In this document: positions 22,525 to 34,105 of the stretch, piece by piece
How positions within the stretch are numbered: position 1 is the first letter of the stretch
Layout: every line of letters starts with the position of its first letter
Assembly (NCBI GenBank): GCA_003313425.1
Contig: NHZP01000012.1
Coordinates: 682,001 to 746,000, forward strand
Source of the DNA: Pseudopyrenochaeta lycopersici
Taxonomy: Eukaryota; Ascomycota; Dothideomycetes; Pleosporales; Pseudopyrenochaetaceae
Direction of reading: 5' to 3'
Length of the DNA stretch: 64,000 nt
Notes under the pieces: model-generated
What the model saw: only the letters and a program-made list of their open reading frames with translations
Database searches by the model: none
What the model was told of the DNA's origin: nothing
Program-made: the position numbers and the translations under genes

Positions 22525-25500
22525 ATGATGGACCAAAGCACAAGCCACCTCGATGGCAAAGGACTCTCCGCCCTCATTACTACACAAGCATATTTACTTC
22601 AATACAGCCTAGGTACTTCTGATATCTGTCGGAATCTTCTCAACTCCATCGACGATATTGTCAAGAGCATCAAAGATCAAGGTTTGTGGGACTCAAACGC
22701 AGAGACCTTTCTCGCTCCAGTGCAACAACATGGTAAACTATCGATGAAACGCCTAAGTCGGCTCGAATCTCTGGCAAGATACATTAGAAATGTAGAAATA
22801 GGTGATATCATATCTGTGCTCTACGGTTTGAGGCTATCATTTCACAGGCTGCAAGCAGTTCTCGGTATGTACTAGTTTCCATTAAATTCAAGTACTGGAA
22901 CGCAAATTAATAAGCTGACTGGGGCAATGTGGAGCATTCGCCAAAGAGCATGTGCTAGATATGACTGAAGTTCACGGGGAACTCAGGTCGAAGGAAACGC
23001 TACCCGTCCTTCAAACAAGGGTCTACCCCCTCGCGAATACGAAGGTGCCTAGATCTTGCTTCTGGCAAAATTTGGTTTATCGAGATCTCGATAGTACCTT
23101 TGGAGACGCCATTGAACGACTTCAGGATCAAGCTCTTTTCCTCAACTTGGACGGGCAAGTTGAATTCCAGGCGTCCTTGACTCATTTGCTCCTGTGGACC
23201 GCGTACGAGTCAGAGCTTTTCCACACGCTACGTGCGAAAAGTCTTGACGGTTCCATGTCTTCTAAAGTTCTAGTCGTCATTCGGAAGGTACTCCTAGACC
23301 CATTCCGACTCTCCAAAATGCAACGACGCATGGTCGATGCAAATTGCCTCCGAAGGGGGCGATTTCTCGATTCCAAAAACTATGCAAATAAACAAGCCCA
23401 GACTTCCGCGCTGCAAAGCTCCGGCAAAGCCAAAAAGTTGAGGCATATCAAAATATCTTTCCCAGACCATGATTTTGAGTCTTCCAGAGACTTGACGGCG
23501 ACGAGAGTCGCCTGGAAAACTAGCATTGTGAAAAGCGAGTTCACATCCACATACATAGAGCCATCACGGCTAGAAATAACAATGGGAAGCAGTGAAAGCT
23601 ATCCAGAACCTCCCCGAGCCGGAGAAGGTGAAACCAATGTTATCTGTCCTTTCTGCAATGACCATCTGCATGCGTCGACCGTGAGTAGTTCCAAAGCCTG
23701 GAGGTAAGCATGAACATCCCATAACGTGCTATCGCATAATGCAAAAAGGTACTACTGGCTAACTGAATAGACTTCACGTGTTGCAAGATGTGCTGCCATA
23801 TACTTGCATTTTCGAATCATGCCCCACACCATTCCGGTTCTATCCTTCTGCCACAAAATGGTTGGCACACATGGAACATGAGCATTCTGGTCGGCAATGG
23901 ATATGCTACGGGTGTAGTCCCTCTGAACCTCGAATCTTCGACAACATGTCGGACTATGTGGAGCATTTCGAAACTACAAGACAACACGCTGGCATTACCA
24001 CGGCGGCTCAAATAAAATCACTTGCACAGCTGGACGAAACACCCCTCCCGCTGAGGTTTACAGCCTGCCCTTTGTGTCGCTGGTCCGAATACTCCGAGCT
24101 GAACACTTTTCTTGGCACGACTATGCAAGATCACATAGCAGACCACATGTTTTCTTTTGCAATGCGGTCTCTTCACTTGATTCGTGAGTCCGATAGCGAT
24201 AACGAATGTGGAAATAAATCAAGCGATCAGGCAATAGATGGCGAAAGTGATAGATCCTTCGATTTCGATAGCTTATCCATGCAAGATGACTACGAAGCTG
24301 ATGAGCTAAAAAAGGATTCGCATCTAATGACACCAGAAAATCTCAGGCTCTCTCAATCGATGATACTTCCGTTCCCAGCGGACAGTGTCATAGTATCTTT
24401 CACTTCGAGAAAACGCTCCCGTTCCGGTTTATCGATGCTGAGATGGAGGAAACTCATACTTCTTAGCACTGCTATTGCGTCCTTTCTCGCGGCTGGGAGA
24501 CGTATTAGGTCGAGATCGATGTGCCCATATTGCCTTACCATCTCGGATTTCTTCCAGAACTTGAACATCAATGAAAGATACAGAATATTCGAGTACCACC
24601 ACACTAGGCAACGCATTTACATGTGGGCTCAGACTGGGTGTTCGTTATGCAAAATGTTTATCAGAGCCGCGTTTGGAAAGACTCATGAAAACGACTATGA
24701 AATTCTAGAACCCACAGTGCAATCAGATGGAGAAGTACCATTTTCCATTGTCTTTTCCGGAAGAGACAAAAATACGAGCTTGCAGATGTGGAAAGGTCCT
24801 ATCGATAGTGCCGGAGAGCTCGTTTGCGAATTTGAGATTTATTGCACAAGATGTAAGTAGGAGCTGTCATGATAACCTTAACCCGTTTATACTGATTGAT
24901 CTGTAGACGATGCATTAGCGAGACTGAATTGGACAAGTCATCGTCCATTGTTCACAGATCCATCCTCTGAAGAAACTTTGGAGTTTCTACACGAACGTCT
25001 GGATTTCTGCTACAGTAACCATAAAAAGTGTCGACCTCAAACCCGAGTGTTTCCGACAAGGCTCTTAGAAGTAGGGCATAAAATCAGGTTAATTGAACGG
25101 CCTACAAATTATGGGGATCCCCCGAAATTCTTGTATCTCTCAGCATGCTGGGGGTCAGATTTCGCCCTCAGGCTAACTCATCGCAATTACTCCCAGCTGA
25201 AAACAGAGATTATGCTCGAAGAGTTACCCAGAACGATTAGAGATGCGATAGTGGTTGCTCAGGCACTGGAAATTCCTTACATCTGGGTTGACTCACTATG
25301 CATTCTCCAGGATGATATTCAGAGTTGGAAAACCGAGGTCATACGAATGGAAGACTATCTGAGAAGCTGTACATTTACTCTTGGGGTGGCGAGCAGCCGT
25401 TCGCTTGCCGATGGGTTCCTTGATCTTCGGGACGATCGAAGATGCTACACCTTCAATGCTCGAACAATTGGCTCTCTCCCTGGTGCCAAAGTTCATTTGA

Positions 25501-26588
25501 GGCCACCTCTGTCTTCAACCTGGGACTCTCTTGCCCAAGACCCGCTCCTCACTCGGCTATGGACTCTTCAGGAACTAACGCTCTGCTCAAGGTCGATTCT
25601 CTTTGGGTCGTCAAGGATTGCTTGGAACTGCCGGACTCACATGATTTCTGATGCCTCTGAACACGAGTTTCCTCCAATTTGGAATCAAAAATTTGGTTTT
25701 GATGTGCTTCTGGACGAATCTTTTCCAGTCCCAAACGAAAAATCGCTGCCAGGGACAAATTATATAGGTGAAGCCGAGCCGTCTGTTAAAATCCTGCCAA
25801 TCTACAGAGCGTGGCATCGGATTGTCGAACACTCGTCACAACTCAGAGTGACCTTCGAACGTGATCGCCTACCAGCATTATCTGGCTTGGCATCTCGATT
25901 CAGAGAAAAGCTGAACGGAGATGAGTACATAGCTGGCCTATGGAAGAGCAATCTACCTTGCGACCTGCTGTGGCAGAGAGCTAGTGCAACTCTCAGAAGG
26001 GTGGTAGACAATAGTATACCATCGTGGAGTTGGGCAGCTTATACCGGTCGAATATCGTACCCTTTACATGGTTTCCAAAATTTTGTCGAATTGAAGGAAG
26101 TCCAATTCAATCTAAAGCCACGTCTCCATACCGGAGCTGATGAAACCGGGCATCAGAGGTTCGATGTATTTGACGAAGATGAATTCCCCAACCTTTACAT
26201 TACTACTTACAGCATCGAATATAGTCAGCTTATTCGGATGACGGATGACGGGAGCAGAGGAGGTGAAAGATGGGAGGAAATTTTGGATTCACCCAACGAT
26301 CTTACCCATTATGATCATGAGATACGAGCGCGATCAGACCAAGAGGAAGTAGATCCGCGCGTCAGTAAAAAACCAGAATTGCATAGATCGACAGTTCAAA
26401 CACCTCGGATGAGTGTCCTAGCCATTGGGAATATGATTAATCAGAACTGCAATGCCTACATGACGCTTGTGGTTGAGGAATTCGAGGAAGGTACATACCG
26501 ACGTGTTGGCGTGGGAACTCTATATTGCCCACCGTCTCTTACGTATCGTGACTATGAGTTTTCAATAGGGGTTTTCAGATTAGTATGA
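22525..26588 (+). CDS. HET-domain protein with an N-terminal C2H2-like zinc-finger half
   Basis: Four exons (22525-22864, 22935-23703, 23771-24852, 24907-26588) join in phase to 1290 residues. Residues 1-250 are helical. About 360-460 hold Cys/His motifs (VICPFCNDHLHAS, YTCIFESCPTPF, HMEHEHS) in the layout of fungal 'AcuF-like' C2H2 proteins. A second Cys set (MCPYC, CSLCKMF, CTRC) at about 610-730 leads into the HET domain, with its three blocks YLSACWGS (about 807), IPYIWVDSLCILQDD (about 854-868) and RLWTLQEL (about 947, the usual RAW-x-QE block). HET proteins trigger heterokaryon incompatibility and cell death. The fusion rests on a 54 bp intron with GTAAGT and TAG ends. If it is not used, two genes would result, the first ending at 24860. 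Divergent from the protease gene. Confidence 0.8.
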
Positions 26589-27147
26589 GCCTGAATCATT
26601 ATTTAAACGTTAGTATCCGAAACCTATGTTAATGTAATGGTGCTGAGTTAACACCACGTCCAATATCCTGTGACTATGCAAGCCTGTCCTCTGTGGATAT
26701 GCCTCTACTTCAAGAAAAAGAGAAACAGCAGAAGAAGGAAAGGAGATTACTAGGTATCACTGCTATTTCGCTGGGTATGTCTCAAGTGGCACTGCGCGAG
26801 GAATGCTGGCACTGTACGAATTCGAGGCGATGTCTATGACAGCTCAAATTCATTGCCTCCATCAATTCATTCGGATCTTCAGAAGACTGTGTATCAATAA
26901 GTCATTGGCGTGCGTATCTAGTAATCTGAAAGCCGTAGTCTTTCGGAAATAATAATTATGAATTTTCCGTGATATCCTAAGGTTGCAACATCTCCATATC
27001 TATGAGGTCGTGAGGGTAGTGAAATACTTGCCAATTAGACTTACAAGCAAGACTGGTGGGTAATGGTCCAGCGTTCAGGACGCAACGCGCGCACGGTGTG
27101 CGGTTGACGATCGCATCGTTGACGGCCCGATCAACGTTAGGAGATTA

Positions 27148-27171
27148 CGTCAGTGTACGTGTCAGTGTACG
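27148..27171. repeat. Two-copy 12 bp tandem duplication
   Basis: CGTCAGTGTACG is followed directly by TGTCAGTGTACG, differing only in the first base. It lies about 160 bp upstream of the ATG of the small Cys-rich candidate gene. It may be a slippage product or a paired regulatory site. Nothing else supports a function. Confidence 0.6.
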
Positions 27172-27329
27172 ACCAGCGAAACCACATGAACCTCAATCGC
27201 ACAAGCTTTCTTGAGACTACATTTCTCCTTTTCAAGATATCCCTAAATTCTCCAACATCGTTTCTCTTACCTTCGAACTTCTTGAATATTGTCTGGCGCA
27301 ACTTCGTGACGCTGTGCCTTACTGCCAAC

Positions 27330-27709
27330 ATGTGTGACTGCGTTCCACTTCCCATCGTTTGCTTTCAGTGCGGAACGTATGAAAATGCGAACCCCAGCTC
27401 CGCGACTCTGCTAAAAGTAAACAGAGACCAGAATCCTTGTCACTGTAAAGTCATTGGGCCAACACTTGGATTTGTGGTCACCGTAGGCATGGCGGCAAGT
27501 TCACCATTTGCAACCAGCTGCGTACAGCGACTGATATCAACTTAGATTTTCTGCTGGCCAGCCTCACTTATTTGCTGTTGTTGCGCGACAGATGCCGGGA
27601 AAAGGTGGGAAAGCTAGTGATAAAGCTGAAGGCAGTCTCTGACAAGATTAGAGTCCTCGCCTTGCCTGTCGACACAGGTAATGCGATCAGCAACGCTATA
27701 CCAATATGA
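27330..27709 (+). CDS. Small Cys-rich candidate protein, 101 residues, two exons
   Basis: An ATG at 27330 opens a short exon (to 27376) with four Cys in the first 14 residues (MCDC, then CFQC). A 74 bp intron with a GTATGA donor and an AAG acceptor joins it, in phase, to 27451-27709. The second exon carries WANTWICGHRRHGG and TICNQL, then a helical Leu-rich stretch and a basic helix (DRCREKVGKLVIKLK). The Cys spacing looks like a small zinc-binding unit, but I cannot name the family. The continuous unspliced frame 27153-27545 is the alternative reading and looks less protein-like. Without transcript evidence this remains a candidate. Confidence 0.35.
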
Positions 27710-28428
27710 TGGCTCTGAGTACCTTTAATACAAGCCTAAATACGTTCAGTGCATTTGTGGGTCGGCGATGTTTCTCTTTTCTGAGAAGGTCGAACGCACT
27801 CAAGGGCTCGAATGACACGTATGCTGAGCTTAGTACTCAAATGCCTACAATGATCTTGGGATGATAGACGAATTGATGATCTCCGACATCCGGAAAGCTA
27901 ATTTGAGAATGGGTGATGTTCTACTAGGCGGAATCCGCCAATATTCCTGAGGACGATAGCTCGCATGCAAATTACGTCATCACGTGGACACGCGTTTGTT
28001 GGAGCTGTGTTGTCACCTTACAACTTGAGCTCTTTCTCCTTTACAGGGAAATGGAAATTCCCATTTTGTATTAGTTCATGGGATTGCAAATTGATACTTT
28101 CATTGGTGGCCGTGCGAACCACTCAAACACAAGTGTGCGGCAGGAACCCGTCTTCAACCGATACCAGAACTCTGGCCCACAGACAAGCTGGTGCGTTTGC
28201 AATATTCCCATGCCTGGTACGGAATTTAATTCGACAACATAGAGCGCATGTAAGTCATGCCAAGCGGGGGCGGGGGAAAGCGATGCATCTTTTCCACCTT
28301 CACTATCGTGGAGAGGTGAAGGTGTTCATAATACGGAAACTTCCACGATCTTCCACATAACCACCGTTTGTACTCCTCACTTTTTATTTCTTTTGTTTCA
28401 AATTTTCATACTTGTGTCCTCAGTTTAG

Positions 28429-31400
28429 ATGATGGACCTAACGTCTCATGTAGCCCCAATCGACGACCCTGCGCACCCATCTTCCACCTGCGGGAACGAC
28501 TTCTTAGGCGAAATCTTTGGTGACAGGATTTTGGTATCAGAAAACATGAGTCTCTGGACAATGAGTGATACTGAGCAGATCCGCGATGCGCCCCATGAAC
28601 AATCTCATGACGAATTCGAAGGCCGCTGGAATGGAATTCATTATGACATATACAGCGCAGAACAATATACCTGGGAGGAAGGCCTGGAAGTAATCGAGAT
28701 GTTCGATTGGTCAGAGACGAATAAATCAGAGCAACAGACTCTCGTATGCGGAGATTCGTTTCAAGGCCGTGAAGGAGGAGAGATTAATGGAAGTTTTGAG
28801 CAGGCGTTAGCGTATGCTCCAGAAGAAGTGTCGTCTGTCACTGCGGCTCACACCAACGATCTCTCGCAATCACTACCCAAACAAAGTGCAGAGTTGAAAG
28901 AGAAACCACAAAGCGCAATCTTCCTACGAGCGACGAGACGAAGTCCGCCGGGACCGAAGCCAATCGATGCATTGTATACAGCTCTGTCTTCACCAGTATG
29001 CATCTCCGATCTAAACTGTGAAAATGCCATAGATCGTCCCATCTCGCCTTGTGTAAGCTCAAAGCCATCAAAATGCTTAAGTCACAAAGTCAACAATGCG
29101 AGTAGAGTAGAGTCGAACTGTGTGGAAATCGATGTCCTTCTGGCAAACACTCCTGGTCCTCACGCCACTCCATCCATACCTGGTAGCACAACCACAAGTC
29201 CCCGGGAAAGAAGCTTGCAAACCGAGGAACTGGTCGCCCAGAATGGTATGCGGAAAGATAGCGCAGACTTATTGAACTACACAGGAGCCAGCCCAAGGCA
29301 AGAAGTCTTGGACGCACCTGTCGTCGACTCTGCTTCGGTGTATACTGCCTTGACAGATTCTGGCCTCATATCGCGTGAAGATCTTACGTCCATGGTCGCG
29401 CAAAAATATATACAGCCCAATTGGGAGTCAGAATCGTGCCCGGCGCCGGTTCTGCTCTCGGGTGCCCAGAAAGCTGTGGCCATGCAACCTTTGTTGCCTG
29501 AGCAGAAAGAAGCACTTCTTGGCACACAGTTCATGCCTCCGAATTCGCAAAATGAGGAGAATGAAGATATCTCCGAAGCTGAAACCGACATTATGATATC
29601 CTCCCAGGCGCTAACGATAAGTCCGACAGATTCCTCGCCACAAGAGCAAGCGTCTATGCAGACTGAATCTACGGATGGCGTCTTGGGTCAAAACTGGCAA
29701 GGAAAGCGGCAAGGGACAGCCAAAAATACATCCCCAGATTACTCCTCTGGGGACTCGCTGCCAGTTTGCAATGAAGTTAATAGTGTCGAATGTCAAGTTT
29801 GTCTCCCGCACACAACGGGAGAGGCTCTTTTGCAAGCAGAGCCTCTTCATCTAGGCCTATCTGTGGAAGAGAAGTCTAGCACCAATTCAAAGTTGCATCC
29901 TCAAACTCCTCTATTCGACTCTGTAATTCAAAGCAGTAGGACTGATGCCAATTCTGATGGCAGCGCGGCTCCGGAAACTCCAGCAGACGTCGTCCAGATT
30001 GAATTACAACACCAAGACTTGCCATCACAGTCACGACAGACAAGTCTCCCAGTAAACACAGAAACCAGCAGCGAGACGAATATGTACAACCAAGAAAATG
30101 TGACAGAAAAGACTATGGCTAAAGTATTGTCGGGCGGTGCGTGTGTCGCCATTGAGCTAGACCAAATTGTATCTACACCGACATCGTCATCTGAGGCAAA
30201 GTCCAATCCTCGCAAGAGAACCAAGCCGATCGAGAATGGAAAAAATGCATCAGATACTGAAGAAAGTCTAAGAATCAGGAAAAAGCAGAAGAAGACTACA
30301 TCTCCTGTCCCAGTCGCTGCTATAGCTACGTATTCAGGTCTAGAGAAAAATATGGTAGAAGATCCGGTAACAGATATAGATATCGGCGCTAAAAATTTGA
30401 TCAAAGAGATGCCAAGTGGCAACAGCCATGAGGACGATGGGGATATGCAACATATGCAAGTGGAGGATAATTCAGAGCCTTCTTCTGTTATGTCGTCGAA
30501 ACATTTTGGGCAACCAAAAGAACCAGTCTCGCCCGTTTTGCAAAATCCGACAGACATATCCTATTTTGGTGTAAAAGCAGATATAAACATACCTGATAAT
30601 GGCAATGATGAGGGCAGTCAGATGCAAGGACAGCACAGCGGCGCTGAAACACCTGCAGTGTCCACTGCACTGGCTTCGATCAATGCATCCCAATCAAGAA
30701 CAACCCGGACGAGAAGCTTGGTTTCTCAAATAGAGCTTCGCAACCTATACGATCATGCACCTCGAGATCGATCGGTTTCCAAATGCAAAACTGAGGAAGA
30801 CACATTTGAGATACCTAATCCAAATCTTGCAGTACATCTGAACCGCGATGGAGCAGATCCGGCCTCGAAAACTCTCGATGTACCAATGACAGATGTTGTT
30901 GCCGGAGACTCACTTGGGGTGGCCAAAAAGGACATATCAGATGAAGTGATTGGGGCAGATACACTTGCGCCAGTGCCGGCCGTATCTAAGAACACAGTCG
31001 ACGTTAAGACGATCCCAAGACTTCGGGCAAAGAAACAGCCAAGGATCAAGGTGAAGCTCATTGTAGCCCCAGAAATCAAGACATCAACTACGAAGAAAAC
31101 TGCAAAGAATTCTCAGTCCACTGATCACGATGCCGAAGTTGAGCCATCAATGGAAGGAAAGCACCCACTGGATCTCGGATATGGAAAGCGACACACCAGA
31201 GGAGATACGCTACGCGATGAATCATGTGCCCAGAAGGCTCCTGCTGCATTGAAGACTGATCAGACGAAGAAAGACACTGACGATGGTGTGGGACTCTTTA
31301 CGAAACCGGAGAAAGGCAATGACGAAGACTGCTCCAATACCGATGTTGCGAAGGCATCGGCAGGAGAACATAGGGCGAAGGGGAAAGCGAAACCTCCGAT

Positions 31401-31950
31401 GTTGTCTCTGAAAACTAAAAGCGCGTCAACGTCGAAAGGAGGGACGTCAGTACCCTCTGATGCGTTTAGAGGTCGTACATCCAAGCCGAACAAGTATGGC
31501 TTCATCTCTCGGGGGAAACGCGCTGCGGGTACTCGAAAGGCCACTGCCGCTACAACTGCCGCCACACCTGCTAAACCTCGACCCGCGCCTAAGGCAAAGA
31601 CCACAGCGACAAGCGGGCCTCGCCAGTTGGGGAACGACGTCCCTGTAACCAGCACAGAGGAAGCGACAGACCACAGCCCTGCCGCGTCGCACGACCCCAA
31701 CACACGCCAAACATGCCGCCCTTCTGCTGTTCTCAACGACGTACAGGCACCTGAAGAGCCAGAGAACAAGGACACAAAGGATGGAGGGGTTGGCGAACCT
31801 CTTGTTTCGGGCGACGCTACTTCGACGGCGCAGGACGGGCGCAAGACGCGCGGCAAGTCTGCGCTCGAGGAGGAAATGCGGAGGCAGGAGGAGAAGGAGG
31901 GGAATGTCAAGTTGAGGTTGAGGAGTAGGGATGCAGAGGAGGTGAAGTAG
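28429..31950 (+). CDS. Large intrinsically disordered protein, unknown function (1173 residues)
   Basis: A single intronless frame of 1173 residues, ATG at 28429 (a second ATG follows at once). Residues 1-100 are acidic with a few aromatic patches (GRWNGIHYDIYSAEQYTWEEG) that could be a small folded or binding unit. The rest is Ser/Thr/Gln/Glu-rich without repeats. A basic KRTK patch lies near residue 595 and a KKQPRIKVKLIV strand near 870. The last 180 residues are Ala/Lys/Pro-rich and strongly basic, reminiscent of linker-histone-like tails. The end (EEEMRRQEEKEGNVKLRLRSR) is a charged helix. A nuclear or chromatin-linked role is possible from composition alone; I do not recognise the protein. 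Confidence 0.75.
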   Translation: MMDLTSHVAPIDDPAHPSSTCGNDFLGEIFGDRILVSENMSLWTMSDTEQIRDAPHEQSHDEFEGRWNGIHYDIYSAEQYTWEEGLEVIEMFDWSETNKSEQQTLVCGDSFQGREGGEINGSFEQALAYAPEEVSSVTAAHTNDLSQSLPKQSAELKEKPQSAIFLRATRRSPPGPKPIDALYTALSSPVCISDLNCENAIDRPISPCVSSKPSKCLSHKVNNASRVESNCVEIDVLLANTPGPHATPSIPGSTTTSPRERSLQTEELVAQNGMRKDSADLLNYTGASPRQEVLDAPVVDSASVYTALTDSGLISREDLTSMVAQKYIQPNWESESCPAPVLLSGAQKAVAMQPLLPEQKEALLGTQFMPPNSQNEENEDISEAETDIMISSQALTISPTDSSPQEQASMQTESTDGVLGQNWQGKRQGTAKNTSPDYSSGDSLPVCNEVNSVECQVCLPHTTGEALLQAEPLHLGLSVEEKSSTNSKLHPQTPLFDSVIQSSRTDANSDGSAAPETPADVVQIELQHQDLPSQSRQTSLPVNTETSSETNMYNQENVTEKTMAKVLSGGACVAIELDQIVSTPTSSSEAKSNPRKRTKPIENGKNASDTEESLRIRKKQKKTTSPVPVAAIATYSGLEKNMVEDPVTDIDIGAKNLIKEMPSGNSHEDDGDMQHMQVEDNSEPSSVMSSKHFGQPKEPVSPVLQNPTDISYFGVKADINIPDNGNDEGSQMQGQHSGAETPAVSTALASINASQSRTTRTRSLVSQIELRNLYDHAPRDRSVSKCKTEEDTFEIPNPNLAVHLNRDGADPASKTLDVPMTDVVAGDSLGVAKKDISDEVIGADTLAPVPAVSKNTVDVKTIPRLRAKKQPRIKVKLIVAPEIKTSTTKKTAKNSQSTDHDAEVEPSMEGKHPLDLGYGKRHTRGDTLRDESCAQKAPAALKTDQTKKDTDDGVGLFTKPEKGNDEDCSNTDVAKASAGEHRAKGKAKPPMLSLKTKSASTSKGGTSVPSDAFRGRTSKPNKYGFISRGKRAAGTRKATAATTAATPAKPRPAPKAKTTATSGPRQLGNDVPVTSTEEATDHSPAASHDPNTRQTCRPSAVLNDVQAPEEPENKDTKDGGVGEPLVSGDATSTAQDGRKTRGKSALEEEMRRQEEKEGNVKLRLRSRDAEEVK

Positions 31951-32181
31951 GTGCGAGGTTAATATGGCGTAATCTGGCGTTGAGGGACTGTGAGGGTGAC
32001 ATGGGACAGGGACAGGGAGGGGAATCGGGGAATGATAGATATCTGTCGTTATGACTTTCGCATAAGTCTGGACAAGTGTTATGTTGAGGGGAGGTTTCTG
32101 CACTGCTCAATAGGACTATGTGATGCACATGAGCTTAGAAGCAGTTCGTGAAAATTCGTTCTTAAATTTTGACTTTGCTTC

Positions 32182-33234
32182 TTATATCTTACTCACCACG
32201 GGTCTGTCGTCTTTTGCGAGAATGTCGCACAGCCACTCGGTCGCTTTATCCGCCATGGCTTTGGGAAAGGCATGGCCGACGCCATCAAATAGCACATCTT
32301 CGAAGCCGATATCCAGGCTAGTGTCCTCTGCCAAGGTCTTCTTGACCACGTTCAAAAACGGCTCACCCGCCGCATAAGGTACAAGCTTATCAGCCTTACC
32401 ACTCAGGTTCAGAATCTGCTTGCCCTGTAGCCGCTCCCTCAGAAGTGCTTTAAATCTATCGAGCTTAGCCTGGTCAGGCAGGGGATCAGAGCCGGTGGGG
32501 TTGAAATGGGCAGGAAGAAGCAGGCCAGCTGGATCGAACTGGGCAATCGCGTCTTGTAGGGCTTTGGGGAAATCGGGGGATCCAAGGAAGCTTGCGCCAG
32601 GCGGGTTGGTGTCTGTATATGTTTTCCGTTTAGACAGGCGTGCGCGGTCAGTCATGAGGCGGGTGTAGTCTGGACATCCGATACCCACGACGCCAGCGGT
32701 GATTCGAGGATCGGATAAGAGGCAATGCCATGTTGCGTGACCGCCGAGAGATATTCCAAGGGCGAGATGTTGTGTGATCTTCGGTCCAGTGGCGGTGGTG
32801 AAGATGTAGGATTCGAGGTGGTTCATGAGGTGGGTGGTGTCTGTGGCAGTGCCATGGTAGCAGCTGAACATGTCCTGCGCATGCCTTGGATTTCCTTGCC
32901 TCCACGCTTCGTTGTGTAATTTGTCGACCTGCCTGCTGCCATGATTCCGCTGGTCAAATGCTACTGCGATCAAGCCCTTGGGGTTGCCTGTTCGTCCTTT
33001 GTTTATTCGGCTGTTCCATGCTGAGACAACTTGGCCTGCTAATGGCGCCATTGTTTCTTTGGTCTGGAGACGCGGATGGAGGAGCCATAGACATGCAACC
33101 GAGGATGCGGAGGGAGGGAGCTCGGCGAGCCCATGGACGGTGACGAGGATGCCAGCGATTGTGTAGGTTTGCGAAGAGACGGATGGATCGGTGGGCGTGT
33201 GCGTGCCATCGAGCGGGTTGGTTGTTGCCGCCAT
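32182..33234 (-). CDS. Alpha/beta hydrolase, 350 residues
   Basis: One frame with the alpha/beta-hydrolase layout: an early strand and WLLHPR turn, AVAFDQRNHGS (about 90-100), the nucleophile elbow GISLGG with Ser162, the acid Asp282 in SGKADKLVP and His321 in GVGHAFP. Spacing is normal for a serine esterase or lipase-like enzyme. No signal peptide is seen, so it should be cytosolic. The substrate cannot be told. The 3' end is ambiguous: GTGAGT near 32195 could be a donor, with a CATAG acceptor near 32115, which would replace the last few residues by a two-residue ending. It lies convergent to the 1173-residue gene with a 231 bp gap. Confidence 0.85.
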   Translation of the reverse strand: MAATTNPLDGTHTPTDPSVSSQTYTIAGILVTVHGLAELPPSASSVACLWLLHPRLQTKETMAPLAGQVVSAWNSRINKGRTGNPKGLIAVAFDQRNHGSRQVDKLHNEAWRQGNPRHAQDMFSCYHGTATDTTHLMNHLESYIFTTATGPKITQHLALGISLGGHATWHCLLSDPRITAGVVGIGCPDYTRLMTDRARLSKRKTYTDTNPPGASFLGSPDFPKALQDAIAQFDPAGLLLPAHFNPTGSDPLPDQAKLDRFKALLRERLQGKQILNLSGKADKLVPYAAGEPFLNVVKKTLAEDTSLDIGFEDVLFDGVGHAFPKAMADKATEWLCDILAKDDRPVVSKI

Positions 33235-34105
33235 TGTGAATTACCTGTAAGTATGAATAAAAAGCAGAAAGGGATGCAAAATTGTGTGAACTAAGGTCGG
33301 GACATTTGGATTGCGGAGGGGCAACTCTGACTTCCGAGGTTGTTAGTGCGCGTAGGAACTACATCATCTACTGGATTGTCAATGGATTGTGTTTTGCAGA
33401 ACGCCGGCAGCGGCGCGAATATTTGAAAAAGTCATGATGACTTGGACACGGAATCACACGACGGTTGTTTGGGTGAAAGTTGGAAAGCCACGGTGAGGGA
33501 GCCAAGCTTGGAGAGAGGTGCAGTGCGGGGTGCAGGCAGACGACCCATGAAGCATGTCATAGTCAGTGGACAGAGCAGAAGTAGGAGCAGGAACAGGAGG
33601 CCGAATACGCTCGTATGCATGGACTCGAGAATGTGGGTTCTGCGACACCGGTTTCGAAGAATGGACAAGGGCGCATGAATTCCCAATGGTGTTGACGTGC
33701 GACTCGGCAGGCGGTCAGAAAGGCGGAGGAGCCAGGAGGTGACGCCAAATGTTTTAGCGTGGCGGCGCGCTGGGGAAACCACACGGGAGATTACTCTCTC
33801 CGCGCAAGGACCAGTCGACTGATGATCTTGATCAGCTGTATCGCGTGGCTTGTTCAGCAGAAAATAGTTTCGCCGGCTCATATTGAGACATTGTGCATTT
33901 CCTGTCTTCTCTCTCTTCCATCAACGCTTCTGTGACGAGTGACGCCAGCATCCGAACCATGGCAGTATAACAACACCATAAACAAGAAACCGCACTTCTC
34001 CCCTCACGCGACCTCGACGGGGGCTACAGCGACGTGGGAGCTCCCAACGAGCCTCAGAGCGCCTGCCGCTGACCTCCGTCGTCTCCTACGAGCCACCGCC
34101 CAGCC
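33235..34105. other. Divergent intergenic region, 0.87 kb
   Basis: Promoters of the hydrolase (minus) and phospholipase D (plus) genes. CT-rich tracts near 33900-33925 are typical of fungal leaders. Frames at 33432-33881 are not supported. Confidence 0.5.

Larger units (their letters stand above)
26589..28428. other. Right border of the island, 1.8 kb
   Basis: Holds the small candidate gene at 27330-27709 and a short tandem duplication at 27148-27171, listed separately. The remainder (26589-27329 and 27710-28428) has only short frames without motifs. The final 100 bases are T-rich, as in a promoter or leader for the gene at 28429. Confidence 0.45.

Noticed and set aside
30000..32103. Several long minus-strand frames under the 1173-residue gene
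   Set aside because: Low-complexity Ser/Val-rich shadows of Lys/Ala/Glu codons on the plus strand.
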